A DNA stretch of 34,675 nt from Metabacillus rhizolycopersici (GTDB lineage: Bacteria; Bacillota; Bacilli; Bacillales; Bacillaceae). Below the pieces are notes generated by a model. It ran no database searches, was not told where the DNA came from, and worked only from the letters and a program-made list of their open reading frames with translations. Positions 1 to 8,579 of the stretch are shown one piece after another. The stretch covers positions 1 through 34,675 of the forward strand of contig NZ_JAIQUM010000059.1 of assembly GCF_020075705.1 (NCBI RefSeq), in the 5' to 3' direction. The position numbers and the translations under genes are program-made. Every line of letters begins with the position of its first letter. Position 1 is the stretch's first letter.

Positions 1-217
1 TTGCCCGCTGAGGCTCCAAATTTCAGAAAACGGTCACGAAACTCCGTTAAAGTTGCCCGCTGAGGCTCCAAATTTCAGAAAACGGTCACGAAACTCCGTT
101 AAAGTTGCCCGCTGAGGCTCCAAATTTCAAAAGTTGGTCACGAAACTCCATTAAAGTTGCCCGCTGAGGCTCCAAATTTCAGAAATTGGTCACATAAACC
201 CATTAAAGTTGCCCGCT
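1..217. repeat. 52-bp tandem direct repeat, 4 copies plus a partial fifth
   Basis: Units start at 1, 53, 105 and 157, each exactly 52 bp and opening with TTGCCCGCTGAGGCTCC. A fifth copy breaks off after TTGCCCGCT at 209-217. Units 1 and 2 are identical; units 3 and 4 differ at a few positions around the GGTCAC core. The array touches the window start, so the true copy number may be larger. No long open frame runs through it. Function unknown. Confidence 0.95.
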
Positions 218-558
218 TTTGCTCTTTTTCCTTGATTTGGGCTTTTCCCTCATCAAAAAACAACAATTATTTAGAAAACATCCTAGAAAAAAATCCAAGA
301 GAGTCAAAGAGGATAAGTAAGGTATAAATGCCCGCAAAGATTAAGGGAATTCTCACTTAATGGTAACACCAAAATTAAATAGAATTTGAAACAAATATTT
401 GATATGTCCCGTTTTATAAGGTGAAACATCCATCAAAGGGAATGACTGATTGTTCGTTGAACTTCATTTTTTTCTATTCTCTTCAATACCTCTAAGTTTT
501 AAAGTGAGGGGTAATATCTGTTAATCAGCGAAAAATAGAAGAAGGAGGGGAGTAAAAA
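218..558. other. Intergenic leader before the ECF sigma gene
   Basis: About 340 bp without a convincing gene. It holds AT-rich spacer after the tandem repeats, the candidate ECF promoter at 387-413, and the ribosome binding site GGAGGGGAG close upstream of the ATG at 559. Nothing else was recognised. Confidence 0.6.
387..413 (+). promoter_or_regulatory. Candidate ECF-type (autoregulatory) promoter
   Basis: TGAAAC at 387-392 is followed after 17 bp by CGTT at 410-413. This resembles the TGAAAC / CGTA-CGTC elements read by Bacillus ECF sigma factors such as SigW. ECF operons are commonly autoregulated, and this site lies upstream of one. The leader to the ATG would be about 140 nt. Inference from a short motif only. 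Confidence 0.4.
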
Positions 559-1116
559 ATGACTGAAGAAGAGTTAATAGGTAAGGCAAAGGAAGGAGAC
601 ATGAATGCATTTGGACAGCTTGTTGAACTTCACTATCCGGTCGTTGAGAAATTTGCCTATCAATTGGGAAACAGACATGACGAAATTGAGGATATTACTC
701 AAGAAGTATTTATCCGTGTATATCGCTTTATTGATCAATTTTCTAAAGCGAAATTTTCAACATGGTTATATAAAATTACGCTTAATGTAACTCGAGATTT
801 TGCTAGGAAACGACAATCGAACCTTCAAAAGGTTTTTAAAATACAACAAGACTTTCGGAATGATTACCCTGAAATTGAGTCGGAGGTGATTAGAAATGAA
901 GAAGATCGAGTTCTTCATCTAGCCATTCAAAAACTTAATGAAAAATATCGTATTCCTATTGTATTATTTTACTTTCATGAAAAGAAATATGAAGAAATCG
1001 CTGAAATTATGTCAATTACTCTATCAACTGTAAAAACAAGAATATTACGTGGGAAGACAATGCTAAAGAAAGCGATAGATAATCTTAACGAGGAAGAAGG
1101 TGGCCACCATCGATAA
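559..1116 (+). CDS. ECF-subfamily RNA polymerase sigma factor
   Basis: The 185-aa protein has the two-domain layout of ECF (sigma70 group 4) factors. Region 2 spans about residues 10-90 and includes the DITQEVFIRVYRF segment and the WLYKITLNVTRD core-binding/-10 region. Region 4 lies at about 125-180 with the helix-turn-helix around YEEIAEIMSITLSTVKTRI. Region 3 is absent, as expected. It would direct core polymerase to a small regulon, probably in response to envelope stress. The start has a strong GGAGGGG site. The stop overlaps the start of the next gene by 17 bp, typical of a sigma/anti-sigma pair. The particular B. subtilis counterpart is not certain. Confidence 0.93.
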   Translation: MTEEELIGKAKEGDMNAFGQLVELHYPVVEKFAYQLGNRHDEIEDITQEVFIRVYRFIDQFSKAKFSTWLYKITLNVTRDFARKRQSNLQKVFKIQQDFRNDYPEIESEVIRNEEDRVLHLAIQKLNEKYRIPIVLFYFHEKKYEEIAEIMSITLSTVKTRILRGKTMLKKAIDNLNEEEGGHHR

Positions 1117-2782
1117 CAAAGTATTTGAAGAACGAATGCGCAAATTAAAAAATTCCTACGAGCAAATACCGACAGTTTCTTCAACTGAAAAAATAATGGA
1201 AGTAGTAAAACAAAACGAAAAACCAACTAAAAAACGTATGTCTTTCCAGCTTCCTTATGTAGCATCGTTTATTGGCGTACTTCTACTTGGTGGAATTTTA
1301 GCGATGCAACTACTTTCACAAACCAACAATTTAACAAATAGTGGTAAGGCACCTACGGAAGATACAATCAATCAAACTGTAACAGAAGCTGAAATTGAAA
1401 TGGCTATAAAGGAAATTCGTGGTCACTACGAAAGAAAGCTTGGTGAACTAAAAGAAGAATTACAATCTGAGGATGCCCAGCAATATGGATTTGTACAGGA
1501 AGCTAAAAAAGCTGTTGAAAAGTTTGAACAAAGAAAAAATTATGCATCACAAACGGAGCTTACAACATATATGGAGAGGGTAAATGAGATTATTACCTTA
1601 AGGGTTTCAATGCCTGATGAAGAGTTTGAACTATTGGAGAATGCAGCAAAATCTGGTGAAACGATCAAAAACAACCAATTATTTGGTTATATCGATAAAT
1701 TAAACATGCTACACGAGCGATTTCATGAGCAGTGGATACCGTTATATGAAAGGAATCAACATACGATTACTGATATAACAGCCTATGTCAACGAATTAAA
1801 CAACGGAAATGAATTAACAGGAGATCCCGATTATTTAGAGCTCATTAAGACGTTAAGGAAAAATGGCTATTATTTCTATCATGAAGGAGAAGGGTATGTA
1901 AATTTTAAACCAGATTATACAAATATATATAATCAATTAGCAGACTCTTTAGGTGATGATGCGAAACTTTATTTGAAATTGGAGTCAGAGAAAACACGAT
2001 TAATGGACGGGGCACTGACTAGTAGCCATAAGGAGCTTGGTGAACGATTACTCGAAATGGAAAGTTTCGTATTAAATTATCCCTCTTTTCTAAAAATTGA
2101 CCAGATTAAGGAACAGTACCGCATGTACATTGATGTCTATTTAAAAGGAACAAATAACACAAGGATTGTAACCGAAGATGGGGAAATTTCAAATGAAGTA
2201 AAAGCGAATTTTGAAGCGTTACTGAATGAAAATGAATATTCGGAAACAGCGAAAATTGTGAGTAGATATGTTCAAAAGCTAGAGGAAACGCAATTTATCT
2301 TAACGGATGAATTAAGAGCTGAAGTTATTGAATTACCTAAAGTCTTAAAGCCTCAATCGGAAGAATATTCAACATACACCTATTTATTACCAATTTCTGA
2401 TGAGATGATTGTTAGATATGAGGAATTCAAAGCGCGTGGTGATCTGACTCTTTTTTATGGGCTAGGTGGGAATACAGTTGAAATGTCGGTAGCGAGAATT
2501 TATATGTATGCAGTGGAAAAAGGTGATTACGATACAGCTTATCAACTTTCATACAATGGAACGGATTCAGAACTCCCTAATCAAGAGCAATTTGTAAAAG
2601 AGATGCAACAAGCTACAGTGGACTATCAAGCACTTTCCAATGATGTTGTAAAGGTTAGCACTAATTATGAACAGAATGGTGAGGAAATCAATCAGCTTTT
2701 GATTAAAGAAAATGGTGAAACGATAGTCATGCATATGAAACTTGAAAATGGTTACCCAAAAGTTGTTAATCATCAGCATTAA
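1100..2782 (+). CDS. Membrane-anchored anti-sigma-like protein with a large extracytoplasmic domain
   Basis: The 560-aa protein starts at GTG behind GAAGGTGG and overlaps the sigma gene by 17 bp, which points to translational coupling. Residues 1-48 form a charged cytoplasmic segment (VFEERMRKLKNSYEQIPTV). One membrane helix follows at about 51-72, and then some 490 residues outside the cell, rich in Glu/Lys helices. There is no HxxxCxxC zinc anti-sigma motif, so if it binds the sigma factor it uses another short domain. The outer domain is not one I recognise and is far longer than in typical anti-sigmas such as RsiW. The role as sigma antagonist is inferred from position, topology and overlap. 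Confidence 0.7.
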   Translation: MATIDNKVFEERMRKLKNSYEQIPTVSSTEKIMEVVKQNEKPTKKRMSFQLPYVASFIGVLLLGGILAMQLLSQTNNLTNSGKAPTEDTINQTVTEAEIEMAIKEIRGHYERKLGELKEELQSEDAQQYGFVQEAKKAVEKFEQRKNYASQTELTTYMERVNEIITLRVSMPDEEFELLENAAKSGETIKNNQLFGYIDKLNMLHERFHEQWIPLYERNQHTITDITAYVNELNNGNELTGDPDYLELIKTLRKNGYYFYHEGEGYVNFKPDYTNIYNQLADSLGDDAKLYLKLESEKTRLMDGALTSSHKELGERLLEMESFVLNYPSFLKIDQIKEQYRMYIDVYLKGTNNTRIVTEDGEISNEVKANFEALLNENEYSETAKIVSRYVQKLEETQFILTDELRAEVIELPKVLKPQSEEYSTYTYLLPISDEMIVRYEEFKARGDLTLFYGLGGNTVEMSVARIYMYAVEKGDYDTAYQLSYNGTDSELPNQEQFVKEMQQATVDYQALSNDVVKVSTNYEQNGEEINQLLIKENGETIVMHMKLENGYPKVVNHQH

Positions 2783-2843
2783 AAAGCAACGACTTCTATC
2801 AATGTTTTTTGGGGTATACTAATAATGAAGAGTATAATTTTCC

Positions 2844-2872
2844 TTTAAATAAGTACAATACTGTGATATAAT
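2844..2872 (+). promoter_or_regulatory. Candidate SigA promoter for yugI
   Basis: TATAAT at 2867-2872 lies 17 bp after a weak -35, TTTAAA at 2844-2849. It sits about 50 bp before the yugI start. Only the -10 is convincing. Confidence 0.4.
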
Positions 2873-2924
2873 TTTATATTGCGTATAAGTAGACATTTAA
2901 ATATAAGAAATTAGGAGTGTTATC

Positions 2925-3323
2925 ATGACAACAAAATACGAAATTGGTAGTGTGCATACAGGAAAAGTTACAGGAATTCAACCATACGGTGCGTTCGTAG
3001 CACTTGATGAAGAAACTCAAGGACTCGTTCACATTTCAGAAATCACTCATGGTTTTGTTAAAGATGTAAACGAACATTTAAAATTAAACGATGAAGTACA
3101 AATTAAAGTACTTTCAATTGACGATAAATCTGGAAAAATTAGCCTGTCAATTCGTGCAACTCAAGAAGCACCTGTTGAAGAAAAGAAAGAAGCGCCTAAA
3201 AAACCGAAAAAACGTCAAGCAACTGTTAAAACTGAAACAGAAGCTCCACAAGGATTTAACACATTAAAAGAAAAACTTGAAGAGTGGATTGAGCAATCAA
3301 AACGCGAAGAAGTTAAAAAATAA
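2925..3323 (+). CDS. yugI: S1-domain RNA-binding protein, general stress protein 13 (YugI-like)
   Basis: The 132-aa protein has an S1 RNA-binding domain at about residues 5-75 (KYEIGSVHTGKVTGIQPYGA, then GLVHISEI and KVLSIDDKSGKISLSIR). A lysine/proline-rich linker follows, then a short C-terminal segment ending EEWIEQSKREEVKK. This matches the YugI/GSP13 family, which associates with the ribosome or RNA. The ATG follows TTAGGAGTG. The gene is monocistronic, with terminators at 3337-3368 and 3477-3510. As in B. subtilis it lies close to yuzA, the dehydrogenase gene and pgi, which supports the name. Confidence 0.88.
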   Translation: MTTKYEIGSVHTGKVTGIQPYGAFVALDEETQGLVHISEITHGFVKDVNEHLKLNDEVQIKVLSIDDKSGKISLSIRATQEAPVEEKKEAPKKPKKRQATVKTETEAPQGFNTLKEKLEEWIEQSKREEVKK

Positions 3324-3336
3324 TGAATGAAAAGAA

Positions 3337-3368
3337 GGGTCGACACATTGAGTGCCGTCCCTTTTTTT
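3337..3368 (+). terminator. Intrinsic terminator after yugI
   Basis: A stem of GGGTCGACAC with GTGCCGTCCC around a 5-nt loop carries two mismatches and runs into seven T. It lies 13 nt after the yugI stop. Confidence 0.75.
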
Positions 3369-3476
3369 GTCTCTAAACTAATACACCTAAAAAGCTCAAA
3401 AAAAGTTATTGTCAAGTCCTTAAGTCTGTCGGGCAAAATAGCGGACAATCATGTTATTCTCCATTAATCAGTAAAT

Positions 3477-3510
3477 GAAAAGGGCTAAACAAGTTTGTTA
3501 GCCCTTTTTG
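3477..3510. terminator. Intrinsic terminator, probably bidirectional
   Basis: AAAAGGGCTAA and TTAGCCCTTTTT form a stem with A-rich and T-rich flanks. It stands between the convergent yugI and yuzA genes and could serve both strands. Confidence 0.8.
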
Positions 3511-3511
3511 A

Positions 3512-3665
3512 TATTAATATCAGAATTTCTAAGTTTTGTCTTCGAGAATTGTCCAACCCTAGCCCCTATGTGGTCTAAGCCAATTTTGAATTGAAGGCAA
3601 AAAACACCTTCTATTCATGCGCGTCTTATGCCTGTCGGGGCTGATCAAGGCGCTTCCGCTTTTGT
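3512..3665. repeat. Dispersed palindromic repeat, copy R1 (decayed)
   Basis: About 150 bp sharing its left end (ATCAGAATTT, then CTTCGAGAATTGTCCA) and right end (GGGGCTGATCAAGGCGCTT) with copies at 10511 and 19823. The inner arms around GAATTGAAGG and CACCTTCTATTC are imperfect, so this copy looks older. It fills the space between two convergent genes. It resembles the bcr-type dispersed repeats of bacilli; that family assignment is from memory. Confidence 0.85.
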
Positions 3666-3667
3666 TA

Positions 3668-3895
3668 TTATCTAAGTTCTGGACGTGGCTCTCTGGAAAC
3701 TTCTGCTGAAGGCTTAAAGAGGAGACCAAGATTGATTAAACCAGCTATACCAACGATGCCATAAATGATGCGTGTTAGTGCTGAACCATCACCAAAAATT
3801 GTTGCTACTAAATTGAAACCAAAAAATCCGATAAGCCCCCAGTTTATTGCTCCAATTATCGTAAATAGTAGTGCTAGACGCTGAATCCCACTCAT
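3668..3895 (-). CDS. yuzA: DUF378 small membrane protein (YuzA-like)
   Basis: The 75-aa protein has two hydrophobic helices, at about residues 5-28 and 40-60, with the DUF378 pattern RLALLFTIIGAINWGLIGFF and a short charged tail. It is predicted to be an integral membrane protein of unknown biochemical role. The start follows GGGAGG. Its position beside yugI and the yugJ-type gene matches B. subtilis. It converges with yugI, with repeat R1 between them. Confidence 0.85.
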   Translation of the reverse strand: MSGIQRLALLFTIIGAINWGLIGFFGFNLVATIFGDGSALTRIIYGIVGIAGLINLGLLFKPSAEVSREPRPELR

Positions 3896-4038
3896 AGTGC
3901 AACCTCCCTAGTTGTTAATGGCTACATTAGTAGGATGTGATAAATAAGAAAATTTAATAAGGGAAATATCGGTAAATTCACTTTTCTTTACAATAAATTT
4001 TGAAATGTACATAATCTAATTATGGAGGCGAAAATGAA

Positions 4039-5202
4039 ATGGATAATTTTACATATTATAACCCTACAAGGCTAATCTTTGGAAAAGGGCAGGTAGATCA
4101 ATTAGCAAATGAAGTTCTGAAATATGGTAAGAGAGTTCTTTTTGTTTATGGGGGAGGCAGCATTAAAAGAAATGGTCTCTATGACCAAGTTGTTAACCTT
4201 CTTGAGAAAAATGATATTCAACTATTTGAATTATCTGGGGTTGAACCAAACCCGAGATTGTCTACTGTTCATCGCGGTGTTGAAATTTGTAAGAACGAAA
4301 AGATTGAGTTTCTTTTAGCTGTCGGTGGCGGAAGTGTAATCGATTGTACGAAGGCGATTGCAGCCGGTGCAAAATATGATGGTGATGCATGGGATATTGT
4401 CACGAAAAAGCATATTCCTACTGACGCCTTACCGTTTGGGACCGTGTTAACATTAGCGGCTACAGGTTCTGAAATGAATGCTGGTTCTGTTATTACAAAT
4501 TGGGAAACGAAAGAAAAATATGGATGGGGAAGTCCTGTTACATTCCCGCTATTTTCCATTTTAGATCCAGTCAATACATTTACTGTTCCAAAGGATCAAA
4601 CGGTTTATGGAATGGTGGATATGATGTCACATGTTTTTGAGCATTATTTTCATCATACGAAAAATACACCTTTACAGGATCGTTTTTGTGAATCACTATT
4701 AAAAACGGTCATTGAAACGGCCCCTAAGTTAATCGAGGACTTAGAGAATTATGAGCTTCGTGAAACTATTCTCTATTCAGGAACGATTGCACTGAATGGT
4801 CAACTATCAATGGGTTACCAAGGGGACTGGGCGAGTCATAACATTGAACATGCGGTTTCAGCAGTTTATGATATACCACATGGTGGTGGATTAGCGATTT
4901 TATTCCCAAACTGGATGAAACATACACTAAATGAAAATGTGTCTAGATATGTACAATTAGCTGTGAACGTCTTTCATGTGGACCCGAGCGGAAAAGATGA
5001 CAAAACAATTGCTTTAGAAGGTATTGATAAACTTCGTCAATTTTGGAATAGCATTGGTGCACCAAGTCGTTTGAAAGACTATCATATTGGTGAAGAAAAA
5101 ATTGATCTCATGGCAGATAAAGCGATGGCGTTTGGAGAATTTGGTCGCTTTAAAGTACTTAATAAAGAAGATGTAACGTCTATTTTGACTGCTTCTTTAT
5201 AA
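4039..5202 (+). CDS. Iron-containing alcohol dehydrogenase (YugJ/YugK type, butanol dehydrogenase-like)
   Basis: The 387-aa protein is of full family length. It has an N-terminal Rossmann-like domain with the nucleotide-binding [15 protein letters not shown] at about residues 96-110, and an all-helical C-terminal metal domain. Likely metal ligands are the Asp and His of [11 protein letters not shown], His in [11 protein letters not shown], and His in DIPHGGG. The predicted reaction is NAD(P)H-dependent interconversion of short-chain aldehydes and alcohols in the cytoplasm. The start uses GGAGG at 4023-4027. The position just before pgi matches yugJ/yugK of B. subtilis; I cannot tell which of the two paralogues it corresponds to. 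Confidence 0.9.
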   Translation: MDNFTYYNPTRLIFGKGQVDQLANEVLKYGKRVLFVYGGGSIKRNGLYDQVVNLLEKNDIQLFELSGVEPNPRLSTVHRGVEICKNEKIEFLLAVGGGSVIDCTKAIAAGAKYDGDAWDIVTKKHIPTDALPFGTVLTLAATGSEMNAGSVITNWETKEKYGWGSPVTFPLFSILDPVNTFTVPKDQTVYGMVDMMSHVFEHYFHHTKNTPLQDRFCESLLKTVIETAPKLIEDLENYELRETILYSGTIALNGQLSMGYQGDWASHNIEHAVSAVYDIPHGGGLAILFPNWMKHTLNENVSRYVQLAVNVFHVDPSGKDDKTIALEGIDKLRQFWNSIGAPSRLKDYHIGEEKIDLMADKAMAFGEFGRFKVLNKEDVTSILTASL

Positions 5203-5243
5203 GAAAATACTCCGTACACGTAAACGTAAGTCTGCCAGCTTAC

Positions 5244-5283
5244 AAGAAAAACTTTGCTTATGGAGATAAGCAAAGTCTTTCTT
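5244..5283 (+). terminator. Terminator-like hairpin after the alcohol dehydrogenase
   Basis: AAGAAAAACTTTGCTTA pairs with TAAGCAAAGT and TTCTT around a short loop, about 40 nt after the stop. There is no clean T-run beyond the stem, so strength is uncertain. Confidence 0.6.
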
Positions 5284-5458
5284 AACAGGACGTAGAGTAA
5301 CAGTAACTGTTAATTAATAATTATTTTTTGATTAAAATGAAAAATTAAAAAATTAAAATTATTTACGATTACTTTACGAACTTTGCTTGATTTACATCAA
5401 TAGTTTAGATAAAGTGATAGTAGTTAAAATAATAATGAAAATTCTGGAGGTAAAAGGT

Positions 5459-6811
5459 ATGACACATGTGCGTTTTGACTATTCAAATGCATTAACTTTT
5501 TTTAATGAACACGAAATTACATACTTACGTGACTTTGTAAAAGTTGCACATCAATCAATTCATGAGCAAACAGGTGCTGGAAGCGACTATTTAGGTTGGG
5601 TAGACCTTCCGACAAACTATGATAAAGAAGAGTTTGCGCGTATTCAAAAAAGTGCTGAAAAAATTAAATCTGATTCTGACATACTTCTAGTAATTGGAAT
5701 TGGTGGTTCATATTTAGGAGCCCGTGCTGCGATTGAAATGCTTAATCATTCCTTCTACAATGCATTATCGAAAGAGCAAAGAAAGACTCCACAAGTTATT
5801 TTCGTAGGAAACAATATCAGTTCTACATATATGAAGGATCTTTATGATTTACTTGAAGGTAAAGATTTCTCTATTAATGTTATTTCTAAATCAGGTACAA
5901 CTACTGAGCCAGCACTTGCATTCCGTATTTTTAGAAAGCTTCTAATTGAGAAATATGGAGAAGCTGAAGCGAAACATCGTATTTTCGCAACAACGGATAA
6001 AGCACGCGGTGCATTAAAAACACTTGCAACAGAAGAAGGATACGAATCATTCGTTATCCCTGATGATGTTGGTGGACGTTATTCTGTTTTAACTGCAGTA
6101 GGTTTATTACCGATTGCTGTAACAGGTGTTGATATCGAGGCGATGATGAAAGGTGCTCAAGCTGCAAGCGAAGACTTCGGTAAGGCTGAGTTAGAGGAAA
6201 ACCAAGCGTACCAATATGCTGTAGTCCGTAATGTTCTATACAATAAAGGGAAAACAATTGAAATGCTTATTAACTATGAGCCGGGACTTCAATATTTCTC
6301 AGAATGGTGGAAGCAATTATTCGGTGAAAGTGAAGGGAAGGACCAAAAAGGAATCTATCCTTCTTCTGCAAACTTCTCAACAGATTTGCATTCATTAGGT
6401 CAATATGTTCAAGAAGGACGTCGTGACATTTTTGAAACAGTTATTAATGTAGAAACACCACGTCACGAGTTGACTGTTGAAGAAGAAGCAAATGATTTAG
6501 ATGGCTTAAATTACTTAGCTGGTAAATCAGTTGATTTTGTTAATAAAAAAGCATTCCAAGGTACAATGCTAGCTCATACAGATGGTGGAGTTCCAAACCT
6601 AGTCGTATCAATTCCGGCGATGGACGAGTATACATTTGGTTATTTAGTGTATTTCTTCGAAAAAGCATGCGCGATGAGCGGATACTTACTAGGAGTAAAC
6701 CCATTTGACCAACCAGGTGTTGAAGCATACAAAGTAAACATGTTCGCGCTTCTTGGTAAGCCAGGATTTGAAGAGAAAAAAGCTGAACTAGAAAAGCGTT
6801 TAGATAAATAA
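5459..6811 (+). CDS. pgi: Glucose-6-phosphate isomerase
   Basis: The 450-aa protein interconverts glucose 6-phosphate and fructose 6-phosphate in glycolysis and gluconeogenesis. Both PGI signatures are visible: [14 protein letters not shown] and, near the C-terminus, [14 protein letters not shown]. The sugar-phosphate loop [13 protein letters not shown] and the active-site segment with QLFGESEGK are also present. The length suits the short Gram-positive form. The start is ATG at 5459 behind GGAGG; an in-frame extension to 5387 lacks a ribosome site and is not coding. A terminator follows directly, so the gene ends its transcript. Confidence 0.97.
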   Translation: MTHVRFDYSNALTFFNEHEITYLRDFVKVAHQSIHEQTGAGSDYLGWVDLPTNYDKEEFARIQKSAEKIKSDSDILLVIGIGGSYLGARAAIEMLNHSFYNALSKEQRKTPQVIFVGNNISSTYMKDLYDLLEGKDFSINVISKSGTTTEPALAFRIFRKLLIEKYGEAEAKHRIFATTDKARGALKTLATEEGYESFVIPDDVGGRYSVLTAVGLLPIAVTGVDIEAMMKGAQAASEDFGKAELEENQAYQYAVVRNVLYNKGKTIEMLINYEPGLQYFSEWWKQLFGESEGKDQKGIYPSSANFSTDLHSLGQYVQEGRRDIFETVINVETPRHELTVEEEANDLDGLNYLAGKSVDFVNKKAFQGTMLAHTDGGVPNLVVSIPAMDEYTFGYLVYFFEKACAMSGYLLGVNPFDQPGVEAYKVNMFALLGKPGFEEKKAELEKRLDK

Positions 6812-6820
6812 TCGGCGAAT

Positions 6821-6856
6821 AACAGGGACTGACTCATTGTCAGTCCCTGTTATATT
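6821..6856 (+). terminator. Intrinsic terminator after pgi
   Basis: A perfect 13-bp stem, AACAGGGACTGAC with GTCAGTCCCTGTT, closes a 5-nt loop 9 nt after the pgi stop and is followed by TATATTT. Confidence 0.85.
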
Positions 6857-7031
6857 TAAAAATAGTAACGGTATCTCGGTAGATTGGATGATGTGAGTAG
6901 GTGGAGAACAGAGGGAATTCCGACGTAACAATTCATCAGAATCAGAAACCAGAGAGAAAAGCTGCTACCTTCCCTGAGAAATAGAATAATAAGGGAAGGA
7001 GCTTGTAAGGAAACGGAAGGGACTTATTCAA

Positions 7032-8027
7032 TTAATGTGTAAAAACAATTAATGAATCCTGAGCACTTATTTTATAAGAAAGAGGTGGATTCAATTTCGT
7101 GTCTTCCTCTCTTTTAATGCCAATTAAAATAGATTCGCTTTCAAGAAGTTCGTGGCTAGCATCTTTGAATGTTTTCCCCACTAGTTTATCGGCTACTGGT
7201 AGTACTTGGAATAGATTCCCGTTTGCTGGGTTAAGCTCTGAATAAATTTGTGACAACCCATTTTTTGCTAAGTAACTACTCATCATAAAGTGGCTGGTCA
7301 GTTTATAGGATTTTATGATTTCATCTGCCCCAGCTCTGCTTGCATTGTTTGCCTGCTGTTCAGTTAATATTTCAATGACACAATATAAATTCGGGTTTAC
7401 TCCTTTTAACGTTAATAGAACGAGGATCGAATTCATATCTGCATCGTGCTCATTTTTATGTTGATCCGCAGTAATAATCGCTGCATCTGCTGCTATAATA
7501 TTTGCCTTTTGTAAAGTTTGATCGATTGAAGGATTACCTCGTACAAAATGAACATTTTCGATAAGCGGTGCCCCTTTTAAAGAATCATCAATTAAGACAA
7601 TTTGTTTATGGGGTTTAACCAAGTGGAGGGATTCGATCATTTCATTTGCCTTTGCATTCCAACCGATTATGACGACGTGATTCTTACCCGTAAAAGCTAC
7701 GTCTCCTGCTACGTACGAATTTTGTCTTTTGATAGCTGCTGCAGAAATCGTTGCAAAATAGGCGGTGACAAAACTAGCGCCGACAAGAATCATGATAATG
7801 CCAATACCTTTACCGAGATAGGTCCTCGGAACATAATCACCAAACCCAACTGTTGAAACGGTAACGAGTGCCCACCAAATCCCATCGAAGGTTGTCGGGA
7901 ATTCATTAGGCTCTACGATTGAAATAATTTCACCGAAAACTAGGATAATAAGAAGGACAATGAGTGTTATTCGGTAAGGAAGTGGCCATCTGAACCAATG
8001 GATGATAGTATTATTTGATTTTGCCAT
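7032..8027 (-). CDS. yugO: Potassium channel with RCK/TrkA-N domain (YugO-like)
   Basis: The 331-aa protein has two membrane helices (about residues 17-39 and 72-95) around a pore helix and the K+ selectivity filter TVSTVGFGD. A cytoplasmic RCK domain follows, with Rossmann motif HVVIIGWNAKANEMIESL and acidic strand IVLIDD, then a TrkA-C-like end. It should conduct K+ across the membrane under control of an RCK ligand; YugO in B. subtilis mediates K+ signalling in biofilms. No gene for a Mistic (MstX) protein precedes it here, unlike B. subtilis. The start follows AGAGGGGAG. KimA in this window takes up K+, so both directions of K+ movement are represented. Confidence 0.92.
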   Translation of the reverse strand: MAKSNNTIIHWFRWPLPYRITLIVLLIILVFGEIISIVEPNEFPTTFDGIWWALVTVSTVGFGDYVPRTYLGKGIGIIMILVGASFVTAYFATISAAAIKRQNSYVAGDVAFTGKNHVVIIGWNAKANEMIESLHLVKPHKQIVLIDDSLKGAPLIENVHFVRGNPSIDQTLQKANIIAADAAIITADQHKNEHDADMNSILVLLTLKGVNPNLYCVIEILTEQQANNASRAGADEIIKSYKLTSHFMMSSYLAKNGLSQIYSELNPANGNLFQVLPVADKLVGKTFKDASHELLESESILIGIKREEDTKLNPPLSYKISAQDSLIVFTH

Positions 8028-8387
8028 ACACTACGCTCCCCTCTTTTTTCATTATAAGGTTTATTTTGGTTAGGACTTCTTCGTTACTGATATTCACCTG
8101 TTCATCGCTTTCCTATAGCCTCGGCTGGATCATAATCATTCAAAAAATTATAAGTAACGAATTGAGAAGAATCGTAACTAACCAGTATATTTGAATCTAC
8201 TCTAATTAGTATGTACACTTCTAGTAAAAAACTTCCAAGGTTCTGGAGAATGATAAATGATGATCAAGACTTATTGAGCTAGTGGTAGTTCAATAGCATT
8301 GAAAACACAGCTAGGTCAAAAACGCTAGCTGTGATTAGGTAGATTTCGCCTTCTAGGCTCTTTAATGAAAATACATTTTATCCCGCA

Positions 8388-8464
8388 TTAACGGGCAGTA
8401 ATACCCCCACCTCTAAGCTTGAATGAATCACAAAGAAGCGAAGGTGGGGGATAACTGCCCGTAA
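8388..8464. repeat. Dispersed palindrome family P, copy A
   Basis: The outer arms are TTAACGGGCAGT and ACTGCCCGTAA; the inner arms are CCCCCACCT and AGGTGGGGG. A central spacer of about 28 nt separates them. A diverged relative lies at 20544-20616. The structure resembles the subterminal hairpins of IS200/IS605-type elements, but no transposase gene is attached. Confidence 0.8.
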
Positions 8465-8473
8465 AAGCCCGAT

Positions 8474-8529
8474 AAGTCTCGCTATCCATCAGTGGGGATG
8501 AGGAAAACCCCACTGATGGAAGTCTCGCT
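8474..8529. repeat. Perfect 12-bp hairpin flanked by 10-bp direct repeats
   Basis: CCATCAGTGGGG at 8486-8497 and CCCCACTGATGG at 8508-8519 form a perfect stem with a 10-nt loop. AAGTCTCGCT occurs on both sides, at 8474-8483 and 8520-8529. There is no T-run, so it is not a standard terminator, although it lies after the tgl stop on the minus strand. Confidence 0.85.
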
Positions 8530-8579
8530 TTATGAATTGAGAGCTATTATATTTTTCAATCGTTTTTAATCTTTGGGCA

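Larger units (their letters stand above)
8028..8579. other. Intergenic region between yugO and tgl starts/ends, rich in palindromes
   Basis: No gene was found in 552 bp. It contains a perfect 9-bp hairpin at 8306-8334 (CACAGCTAG / CTAGCTGTG), the long palindrome at 8388-8464, and the direct-repeat-flanked hairpin at 8474-8529. No known riboswitch was recognised on either strand. Confidence 0.6.

Noticed and set aside
1..217. CRISPR array
   Set aside because: The whole 52-bp unit is repeated with no variable spacers, and no cas gene is present.
422..450. Second TGAAAC upstream of the sigma gene as ECF -35
   Set aside because: No CGTA/CGTC-like -10 at 16-17 bp spacing.
2795..2820. SigB promoter-like GTTTTTTGGGGTATAC before yugI
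   Set aside because: The spacing between the GTTT and GGGTAT parts is far too short for SigB.
8028..8330. Possible c-di-AMP or M-box riboswitch in the yugO leader (minus strand has AGGTGAATATC-type fragments)
   Set aside because: Only isolated short matches; the ordered class motifs seen at 23612-23766 are absent.
8028..8500. Possible Mistic (MstX) gene upstream of yugO as in B. subtilis
   Set aside because: No open frame of about 110 codons with a ribosome site exists there on the minus strand.
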